Assembly: GCA_029243445.1 (NCBI GenBank)
Contig: JAQWSA010000064.1
Span: forward strand, 1 to 6,841
Length of the DNA stretch: 6,841 nt
DNA from: Alphaproteobacteria bacterium
GTDB lineage: Bacteria; Pseudomonadota; Alphaproteobacteria; UBA6615
Direction of reading: 5' to 3'
Position numbers and translations under genes: made by a program. The notes under the pieces were generated by a model. It did no database searches, was not told the DNA's origin, and worked only from the letters and a program-made list of their open reading frames with translations. The stretch's first letter is position 1. Every line of letters begins with the position of its first letter. Below, piece after piece: positions 1 through 5,419 of this stretch.

Positions 1-1130
1 ATAAAACAAATATTATTACCAGTTATCTTCTAGGAGCAGATGGGGCCAGAAGCAAAGTTCGACAAAATCTTAAAATTGAAATGAAAGGCGATAGTTATCC
101 AGAAGATTGGCTAATCTTGGATACACTAAATGATCCAGATACTGAACCGGTATCAAAATTTTACTGCAGTAGCAATAAACCCTATGTGAGTGTTCCTGCG
201 CCTAATAGGGGTCGGAGATATGAATTTAGAGCTAATACAGGTGAAAAAAAATCTGATCTTTTAGATTCTGAAAATATTTTAAAGCGCCTTAAACCGATAA
301 GAAAAATACATAAAAAAGATATTCTAAGGGCTGCTGTCTACACATTCGAGGCAAAAATTGCTGAAAAATGGCAAGATAATAGAGTCTTCCTACTTGGAGA
401 TGCAGCGCATGTCACGCCACCTTTCGCCGGTCAAGGTATGAATGCTGGCTTAAGAGATGCACATAATTTATCCTGGAAAATTACTTTAGCCATTAAAGGG
501 CAATGCGGAAAAAAACTTTTATCAACATATGAAGAAGAAAGAAGAGGTCCTGCTTGGGCGATGATACAACTCGCTGTTGCAATGGGTGATATTATAATGC
601 CTCAAGGGGAATCTGATATTGCTTTCAGAACTAGTTTATTACAGTGGATGAAACGCTTTCCTGCTGCTAGAGAATTTATTACCTCAATGAAATTTAAACC
701 TCCTCCGCGCTATGAAAGAGGTGCTTTTGTTAATCTTAATTCCCAAACTTTTTCAGGTTCTCTAGTCGGCCAAATGCTACCACAATTGCCAGTCAGTTAT
801 TTAAATGGATCAATAGTTCGATTAGATGATATAATTGGGCCAAATTTTTCTATCATCGTTCAAGACGAATCATTAATTGGATTTGTTAATGAGATAAAAA
901 ATAAGCTATGGCCGGAATTGGCGCTACAAACAATAGCTATTGGCTATAATCTTGTTGATAAGAGTGATGGAGTGGTGAGACTGAACCCAATAGAGGACCC
1001 TACTTTAACTAAGATACGGTCGCACCGAGATCAAGTTCTTTTTGTTCGTCCAGACAGATATGTTGCAGCTAGTTTTGATAAAAGTAATTTACAAGATACT
1101 ATTCAAACTTTCCAAGAATTTTTACTTTAG
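1..1130 (+). CDS. FAD-dependent aromatic monooxygenase, MhpA type (5' end missing)
   Basis: The reading frame is open from the window edge (first full codon at base 3), so the gene begins upstream and the ATG at 81 is an internal methionine, not the start. About 375 residues are visible. GADGARSKVR, at bases 33-62, is the DG motif of class A flavoprotein monooxygenases, which binds both FAD and NADPH. GDAAHVTPPFAGQGMN, from base 396, is the second FAD-binding motif (GD), followed by the usual GLRDAHNLSWK helix. The N-terminal GxGxxG Rossmann segment must lie upstream. The family includes 3-(3-hydroxyphenyl)propionate hydroxylase (MhpA) and related enzymes that ortho-hydroxylate phenols using NAD(P)H and O2 in the cytoplasm. 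The C-terminal 150 or so residues look like the thioredoxin-fold tail of this family and end in a natural TAG stop. The MhpA-type assignment is strong; the actual substrate is unknown, since this family has many substrates and no other mhp genes are seen here. Confidence 0.9.
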   Translation, partial: KTNIITSYLLGADGARSKVRQNLKIEMKGDSYPEDWLILDTLNDPDTEPVSKFYCSSNKPYVSVPAPNRGRRYEFRANTGEKKSDLLDSENILKRLKPIRKIHKKDILRAAVYTFEAKIAEKWQDNRVFLLGDAAHVTPPFAGQGMNAGLRDAHNLSWKITLAIKGQCGKKLLSTYEEERRGPAWAMIQLAVAMGDIIMPQGESDIAFRTSLLQWMKRFPAAREFITSMKFKPPPRYERGAFVNLNSQTFSGSLVGQMLPQLPVSYLNGSIVRLDDIIGPNFSIIVQDESLIGFVNEIKNKLWPELALQTIAIGYNLVDKSDGVVRLNPIEDPTLTKIRSHRDQVLFVRPDRYVAASFDKSNLQDTIQTFQEFLL

Positions 1131-1219
1131 AAAAACAACCGGAATTAAATCTTAAATTAATAGAAATATAACGCGATAAACATATTTTAACTATAAATAT
1201 CTCATGTTAAAGGTGGTTA

Positions 1220-1828
1220 ATGAATAAGTCTAAATCATGGGAAAAACTCCCTTCATGTAATTTTATGAATAACAATACCTTGCTGATATTTTCCATTTTA
1301 CTATTATTATTATTTATTTTTATGCCTAAAAAAATCTATGCCGAAAATGTATTCAAAGATAATTTTCAAAATACAAGTCTGTGGAAATTTATCTCAGATG
1401 ATGTAATGGGAGGTCTTTCAACAGGAAGTGTTGTCTATGAAACAAGCAAAGGTACAGCTGCCGCTTTATTGTCAGGTAATGTAACCGTAGAAAACAATGG
1501 TGGTTTTATTCAAATACGAAGAGATTTAAGTAAGATAAATTTAGATAAAGCAAAATTTGTTAAAGTTATAGTAAAAGGAAACGATCAGAAATATTTTATT
1601 CATTTGCGAACTACTGGAATGTTTTTACCATGGCAGTACTATCAATCCGAATTCATTGCTGGTAAAGATTACAGTCAAATATTACTTCCAATTTCTGAGT
1701 TTAAGAGATCAGGTTTTCCTTTGACAAAAAACATTAAGTCAAAAAGTATAGTCGCAATTGGCCTAGTCGCAATCGGAAGAAATCATCAGGCAAAATTATA
1801 TGTTAAAGAGGTGTCATTTATTCAGTAA
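1220..1828 (+). CDS. Exported CIA30-domain protein
   Basis: A 202-residue protein with a hydrophobic segment at about residues 20-35 followed by a likely signal peptidase site (IYA before E42). The mature part should therefore lie outside the cytoplasm. Residues 45-200 match the CIA30 / NDUFAF1-like domain: SDDVMGGLS at 59-67, ENNGGF at 91-96 and the LRTTGMFLPWQYYQ stretch from 129 are its typical landmarks. CIA30 was named for a mitochondrial complex I assembly factor; bacterial members are mostly uncharacterised beta-sandwich proteins, often thought to bind carbohydrate. The start at 1220 is supported by AGGTGG at 1211-1216; an in-frame ATG at 1265 would give a more ordinary signal peptide, so the true start could be there. 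It lies 89 bases after the monooxygenase with no clear terminator between, so co-transcription is possible. Its base composition is extremely AT-rich. The domain call is firm; the function is unknown. Confidence 0.85.
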   Translation: MNKSKSWEKLPSCNFMNNNTLLIFSILLLLLFIFMPKKIYAENVFKDNFQNTSLWKFISDDVMGGLSTGSVVYETSKGTAAALLSGNVTVENNGGFIQIRRDLSKINLDKAKFVKVIVKGNDQKYFIHLRTTGMFLPWQYYQSEFIAGKDYSQILLPISEFKRSGFPLTKNIKSKSIVAIGLVAIGRNHQAKLYVKEVSFIQ

Positions 1829-1982
1829 CCTCTCTGTGTTTATTAATTATTTAAATAAAATAAATAGATAATAGCTATAAAACTATCAGCGCAGTAATGT
1901 TAGGTAGTAAGATTGTTTTAAAAATTATTAATATACCTACAAATTTTTTTCTTTTGTAAATGATGTATTTACTCAGTTACGA

Positions 1983-1988
1983 TATAAT
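1983..1988 (+). promoter_or_regulatory. Candidate -10 box ahead of the cupin gene
   Basis: A perfect TATAAT lies 77 bases before the cupin ATG in the 237-base spacer 1829-2065. With a 17-base spacer the -35 position (1960-1965, ATGATG) matches TTGACA at only three bases; TTGTAA at 1954-1959 is a better match but sits too far away (23 bases). In such AT-rich DNA a TATAAT can occur by chance, so this is a modest call. The rest of the spacer holds no gene, no RNA I recognise and no convincing hairpin terminator, only short A/T runs and a 6-base inverted pair (TAGGTA/TACCTA). Confidence 0.4.
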
Positions 1989-2065
1989 TAACATTCCGAA
2001 ATAGTATTCATTAGTTATAAAACAATAATAAAATATTCACTTACGTATGTATAAAGGATAAATTC

Positions 2066-2578
2066 ATGCCGGATAATATTGAAAGAATATATTCACCCCT
2101 TATACCGCAAGATATGCAAGATGAATTATATTGGAAAGATGGCCTTGATCCAGAAGATGACCGTCTTTGGGTCCCCATAGGTCCTGGACGTTGGTCGCGA
2201 CCGCTTTGCCTAAACGTTAGCCAAGGCTATTGGGTGCACTTTATTAAAGTCACAGAGCCCGGGATTATATCGCGTCACCGTCATCCTGCACCCGTCCATG
2301 GTTTTGTAGTTGAAGGCAAGTGGCGCTACCTAGAGCGCAACTGGGAAGCAACAGCTGGTAGCTATTTATACGAACCGCCAGGAGATGTGCATACCTTAGT
2401 CGTTGATGAAGGTAATGAAATGATTACGTTATTTCACAATACAGGTGCTCTTTTGTATTGTGATGAGGACGGGATAATCACAGGAACTTCGGATGTTTTC
2501 GACCGGATTAATACGGCACGAAACCACTTTGAGGAAGTGGGGCTAGGTGCAGATTTTGTAAAAAACTTTATTAGATAA
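2066..2578 (+). CDS. Cupin of the 2,4'-dihydroxyacetophenone dioxygenase family
   Basis: A 170-residue single-domain cupin. RPLCLNVSQGYWV (45-57) and RHRHPAPVHGFVVEGKW (70-86) carry the first cupin motif, with candidate iron ligands H71 and H73 and a nearby H78. YLEPxW-like YLERNW (88-93) and EPPGDVHTLV (103-112) supply a conserved Glu and H109 of the second motif. The C-terminal VGLGADFVKNFIR is also typical of the family. The founding enzyme (EC 1.13.11.41) cleaves 2,4'-dihydroxyacetophenone with O2 to 4-hydroxybenzoate and formate using non-haem iron; many relatives carry this name without proof of that activity. AAAGGA at 2053-2058 is a good ribosome site 7 bases before the ATG. The gene stands alone: 237 bases from the gene before and 147 from the next. 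GC content is about 46-47% by my hand count, well above the CIA30 gene to the left, which may mean different ancestry. Family is confident; substrate is not. Confidence 0.85.
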   Translation: MPDNIERIYSPLIPQDMQDELYWKDGLDPEDDRLWVPIGPGRWSRPLCLNVSQGYWVHFIKVTEPGIISRHRHPAPVHGFVVEGKWRYLERNWEATAGSYLYEPPGDVHTLVVDEGNEMITLFHNTGALLYCDEDGIITGTSDVFDRINTARNHFEEVGLGADFVKNFIR

Positions 2579-2617
2579 ATTAATTTTTTTAGTTTGTACT
2601 ATTGGATGACTTGGAGG

Positions 2618-2644
2618 TAGTAAAATTTTATTATTTTATTACTA
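2618..2644 (+). repeat. Small imperfect AT-rich inverted repeat
   Basis: TAGTAA (2618-2623) and TTACTA (2639-2644) form a 6-base inverted pair that can extend by two A-T pairs with one bulged base, around a roughly 10-base loop. It sits in the 147-base spacer between the cupin gene and the DUF350 gene. The stem is nearly all A and T and has no clean T tract after it, so it is a poor terminator; it could be an operator-like site or chance. The remainder of the spacer has no clear promoter: TTGCAA at 2673 and TTGCCC at 2666 lack a well-spaced -10 box. Confidence 0.2.
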
Positions 2645-2709
2645 TGTAGTTAAAACCGTGAACGATTGCCCTTTGCAAAATAATATATACATTATCAATA
2701 TTGGCTATT

Positions 2710-2716
2710 GAGGAGA
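2710..2716 (+). promoter_or_regulatory. Ribosome binding site that fixes the DUF350 start
   Basis: GAGGAGA lies 9 bases before the ATG at 2726. An in-frame TTG at 2708 overlaps this site and would only add six residues (MRRLSL), so the Shine-Dalgarno evidence favours 2726 as the start. Confidence 0.8.
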
Positions 2717-2725
2717 TTAAGTCTT

Positions 2726-3136
2726 ATGGAAATAGTTGGCCTTTCAATTAATGAGTTACCATGGTTTCTGGCTTATATTGCAACTGCTGCATTTCTAACG
2801 TTATTTTACGTTATTATCTATATGTGGGTTACGCCCCATAATGAGATTACACTGATTCGAGATAATAATGCTGCAGCCTCAATCGCCTTCGCTGGCAGTT
2901 TGATTGGTTTTTGTTTACCACTAGCTAGTGCAATATCACATTCAGTATCATTACTTGATTGTGTTATATGGGGAATTATTGCTTTGATTATTCAAATTAT
3001 AATTTTTCTTATCGTACGTTTACCTATACCCAAAATTTCAGCTCGAATTGAAAATAATGAAATTGCTAGTGGAGTCTGGCTTGGTTCTGCGTCGCTTGCT
3101 GGCGGGGTATTAAACGCTGCTTCCATGACAAGTTAA
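2726..3136 (+). CDS. yjfL: DUF350 inner-membrane protein, YjfL-like
   Basis: A 136-residue membrane protein with four predicted helices (about 12-35, 50-72, 77-99 and 114-133). TPHNE at 36-40, the DNNAAASIAFAGSLIGF stretch (46-62), and LAGGVLNAASMT near the end match E. coli YjfL (UPF0719/DUF350), as recalled from its sequence, and the length is almost the same (132 in E. coli). The biochemical role of DUF350 proteins is not known; they are repeatedly found beside the YgiB-like lipoprotein and the YjfC-like ligase, as here. It is the first gene of the five-gene run, with 76 bases before the next gene. Location in the cytoplasmic membrane is inferred from the helices. It may help move or sense the product or substrate of the ligase, but that is only inference. 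Confidence 0.88.
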   Translation: MEIVGLSINELPWFLAYIATAAFLTLFYVIIYMWVTPHNEITLIRDNNAAASIAFAGSLIGFCLPLASAISHSVSLLDCVIWGIIALIIQIIIFLIVRLPIPKISARIENNEIASGVWLGSASLAGGVLNAASMTS

Positions 3137-3197
3137 CAAAAAATTAGTATTGATGTGCCGGAGTAATTATCGAAAAAAGTTATCCGTCATTGGTGCT

Positions 3198-3204
3198 AGA
3201 AGGA
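3198..3204 (+). promoter_or_regulatory. Ribosome binding site that fixes the lipoprotein start
   Basis: AGAAGGA is placed 8 bases before the ATG at 3213. An ATG further up in the same frame (3150) would add 21 charged residues in front of the signal peptide and has no such site, so 3213 is the better start. Confidence 0.8.
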
Positions 3205-3212
3205 AAAATAAA

Positions 3213-3758
3213 ATGAAGCGTAGAATTTCTGTTCCAATCAGTTTGATGGCTAGTGTCAGTATGATAGCGCTCACTGCGTGTAAGGAAGAGCCTAAGGTAG
3301 AAGCCTCTGTCTATGAGACTGTAGAACAGTGTAAAAGAGATTCGCTCGTACCAGCTGATCAATGCGAAATAAATTTTAAGGAAGCGCTTAGCCAACATGC
3401 GGCAGTTGCCCCTAAATATGCCTCTAAGGCTGATTGTCAGGCAGATTTTGGCGCTAACCGCTGCGAGAAAGCCCCATATCAAACGTCAAGTGGCGGATCT
3501 ATTTTTATGCCATTGATGATGGGTTATATGATGGGGTCTATGATTGGCGGACGTAGATCCATGATTTCGCAACCTTTGTATAGGTCTGCTACTAAACCAA
3601 ATATTTTTCGTACAGCAGATAATAGAAGCGCTGGAAAAGCAACCGGTCGAACCCAGATTGCTCGTTCTGTAACTAGCCAGCCAACATTTAAAAGTAGGAC
3701 TCAGTCCCGAGGAGGTTTTGGTTCTTCTGGACGCAGGTTTGGCTCTGCTGCCACATAA
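3213..3758 (+). CDS. DUF1190 lipoprotein, YgiB/YjfM-like
   Basis: A 181-residue protein that opens with a lipoprotein signal: MKRR, a hydrophobic stretch, and the lipobox LTAC with lipidated Cys at 23. Lys-24 follows rather than Asp, so sorting to the outer membrane is plausible in a Gram-negative cell. The body matches YgiB/DUF1190: YETVEQC and DQC (C40, C51), APKYASKADC (to C75) and C84 give two cysteine pairs that could form disulfides in the periplasm. The Gly/Met-rich segment FMPLMMGYMMGSMIGG (98-113), QPLY and a basic Ser/Gly-rich tail with RGGFG (166-170) are also family features. Function is unknown. In E. coli the two members (ygiB, yjfM) are each next to a GspS-like ligase gene (ygiC, yjfC), the arrangement seen here. 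The hydrophobic Gly/Met segment might embed in or associate with a membrane. The gene ends 46 bases before the ligase gene. Confidence 0.87.
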   Translation: MKRRISVPISLMASVSMIALTACKEEPKVEASVYETVEQCKRDSLVPADQCEINFKEALSQHAAVAPKYASKADCQADFGANRCEKAPYQTSSGGSIFMPLMMGYMMGSMIGGRRSMISQPLYRSATKPNIFRTADNRSAGKATGRTQIARSVTSQPTFKSRTQSRGGFGSSGRRFGSAAT

Positions 3759-3804
3759 TTAAATTAATATTGATACAGTTCTAAAAACATTCGTAGCAAA
3801 CATT

Positions 3805-4971
3805 ATGAAACGTATTACTGTGAACGAACGTCCTAATCTGGTGTCTACAGCTAGTCAGCATGGATTAGAATATACAGCTGATAAAGGCATTACTGGATGG
3901 AATGAGAGCGCATACTATCAATTTACATTGCGCCAAATTGAAGAAGATATTGAAGGCCCTACTCAAGAAATTGAAGATATGTGTTTCCAAGTGGTGGATC
4001 GTGCAATTAATAACGAGGGCGTTTTGCATCGACTTGGAATTAAAGAAATTTATTGGGATTATATAGCTGAAAGCTGGCGTAAAGGTGAAAAGAATCTTTA
4101 TGGAAGAATGGACCTATCTTATGATGGTAATAGACCTGCAAAGTTATTAGAATACAACGCTGATACTCCGACGGCTCTTTATGAAACAGCAGTATTTCAG
4201 TGGGAGTGGTTAGAAGAGGCCATTGAGATAGGGCTGATACCAGAAGGCTGCGATCAATTAAATGATTTACATGAGAGTATTGTAAAAGCCTTTCCTCATT
4301 TAAATGTTTCAGATTTATCCCACTTTTCTTGTAACCCAGACATTGAGGATGACAAAGGGACGCTCAACTATTTAGAGGAATGTGCGCAGGAAGCAGGACT
4401 AAATACGTGTTTTCTGTCGATGGAAGATATCGGCCTGAACGACCAAGGAAAATTTACTGATCTTGACGACCGGGTTATCTCAACTCTTTTTAAGTTATAT
4501 CCTTGGGAATGGATGATGGAAGAGGAATTTGGGTCTAAAATATTATCCAGTGGTATTCTTTTTATAGAGCCACCATGGAAGATGATTCTATCAAACAAAG
4601 GTCTTATGCCATTGTTATGGGGAATGTTTGAGGGACACCCAAATCTTCTGCCATCATTTTTTGAAGATGATCCTAGCGCTGCTGATTTTATAAATAATGG
4701 CAGTTATGTTCGTAAACCACTTTTATCACGCCAAGGAGAAAATATTGAAATAGTTTATAATGGAAAAACTAAGCATCATAGTGATGGTCCTTATGGTAAT
4801 GATGCGTGCATCGTGCAAGGTTTTCAGTCATTGCCTGAATATGATGGTTCTTTCCCATTAGTTGGGTGCTGGTTAGTTGCTAGTAAGGCTGTTGGACTGT
4901 GCATTAGAGAAGATAACACATTGGTGACAAGTAAAGATTGTAATATTATTCCGCACGTCATTCTAGACTAA
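3805..4971 (+). CDS. yjfC: Glutathionylspermidine-synthase-like ATP-grasp ligase, YjfC/YgiC family
   Basis: A 388-residue cytoplasmic protein close in length to E. coli YjfC and YgiC (about 386-387) and aligning along the whole length as I recall those sequences; details such as YIAESWR (86-92), SNKGLMPLLW (263-272) and IREDNTLVT (367-375) favour YjfC. It is only the synthetase (ATP-grasp) half of E. coli Gsp; there is no amidase domain. Landmarks are LYGRMDLSYDG (98-108, R101 and D103), LLEYNADTPT (114-123, E116 and N118 expected at the Mg-ATP site), LYPWEW (231-236) and YVRKPLLSR (301-309, K304). Q310 stands where YgiC and YjfC have Glu, but true GspS also differs there. Known relatives form an amide between a carboxylate (glutathione glycine) and an amine (spermidine) through an acyl phosphate; the substrates of YjfC/YgiC are not established. 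The start is chosen because family members begin MxRxxxxERP; its Shine-Dalgarno is weak, suggesting coupling to upstream translation. Confidence 0.92.
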   Translation: MKRITVNERPNLVSTASQHGLEYTADKGITGWNESAYYQFTLRQIEEDIEGPTQEIEDMCFQVVDRAINNEGVLHRLGIKEIYWDYIAESWRKGEKNLYGRMDLSYDGNRPAKLLEYNADTPTALYETAVFQWEWLEEAIEIGLIPEGCDQLNDLHESIVKAFPHLNVSDLSHFSCNPDIEDDKGTLNYLEECAQEAGLNTCFLSMEDIGLNDQGKFTDLDDRVISTLFKLYPWEWMMEEEFGSKILSSGILFIEPPWKMILSNKGLMPLLWGMFEGHPNLLPSFFEDDPSAADFINNGSYVRKPLLSRQGENIEIVYNGKTKHHSDGPYGNDACIVQGFQSLPEYDGSFPLVGCWLVASKAVGLCIREDNTLVTSKDCNIIPHVILD

Positions 4972-4995
4972 ATTCATCCTAGGGAATCAGCAGAT

Positions 4996-5412
4996 ATGAA
5001 CAGTGAAGATAATATTATAGAAAAAAATAAAGGTTTATTCACTGATAAGTATGGTATCGAATTAGTCCTAGATCTACATGGATGTGATTCATTAAAATTT
5101 ACTCGAAAAAGCATAAGCAAATATTTTGAAGAACTTTGTGTTTTGATTGATATGAAGCGCGAAGAATTATATTTCTGGGATGATATTGGTATTCCCGAGG
5201 GTGATAAACAGACTTCGCCACATACTCAGGGCACATCCGCAGTACAATTTATACTAACCAGCTCTATAGTCATTCATACACTTGATCAGTTAGAAGCTGT
5301 TTATATAAACATTTTTTCTTGTAAGCATTATGACCCTAAAGTAGCAGAAAAATTTTCGATTAAATGGTTTGGTGCAACGGAATTTTCTTCACGGATTTTA
5401 GATCGAGTATGA
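4996..5412 (+). CDS. SpeD-like (S-adenosylmethionine decarboxylase family) protein with altered active site
   Basis: A 138-residue protein of the size of prokaryotic pyruvoyl-dependent AdoMet decarboxylases. The N-terminal strand VLDLHGCD (24-31) matches their hxxDLxGCD pattern. The core aligns without gaps: S81 (GTSAV), S89 (cleavage serine), H94 (IHT) and C109 (FSC) match Ser55, Ser63, His68 and Cys83 of the Thermotoga maritima enzyme, with identical spacing of 8, 5 and 15 residues. The family ESH motif at the self-cleavage site is TSS here, so the usual Glu before the serine is Thr-88, and HTWPE is HTLDQ, losing the Trp and Glu used in nucleoside binding. Canonical enzymes decarboxylate AdoMet to supply aminopropyl groups for spermidine. 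Here self-processing may persist with a different substrate, or the protein may be a non-enzymatic paralogue. AGGGA at 4981-4985 is the ribosome site; 24 bases separate it from the ligase gene, whose product would be a natural user of an amine. Confidence 0.82.
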   Translation: MNSEDNIIEKNKGLFTDKYGIELVLDLHGCDSLKFTRKSISKYFEELCVLIDMKREELYFWDDIGIPEGDKQTSPHTQGTSAVQFILTSSIVIHTLDQLEAVYINIFSCKHYDPKVAEKFSIKWFGATEFSSRILDRV

Positions 5413-5419
5413 GATAATT

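Noticed and set aside
81..83. ATG at 81 as the start of the monooxygenase
   Set aside because: The frame is open back to the window edge and encodes the GADGARSKVR motif before this ATG, so it is internal.
1910..1940. TAGGTA/TACCTA inverted pair in the 1829-2065 spacer
   Set aside because: Only six pairs with a loop of nearly 30 bases and mismatches on both sides; expected by chance.
2047..2061. Four-codon upstream frame (ATG TAT AAA GGA TAA) across the cupin ribosome site
   Set aside because: Too short to support as a leader peptide; likely chance in AT-rich DNA.
2708..2725. TTG at 2708 as the DUF350 start
   Set aside because: It overlaps the GAGGAGA ribosome site that serves the ATG at 2726, and the E. 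coli relative has no such extension.
3150..3212. ATG at 3150 as the lipoprotein start
   Set aside because: It would place 21 charged residues before a normal lipoprotein signal; AGAAGGA sits correctly before 3213.
3180..3482. Minus-strand open frame of 100 codons
   Set aside because: It lies antisense within the DUF1190 gene, has no recognisable domain or ribosome site, and the + strand protein is clearly a real family member.
4368..4598. Minus-strand open frame of 76 codons
   Set aside because: Antisense shadow of the ATP-grasp ligase gene, with no motif.
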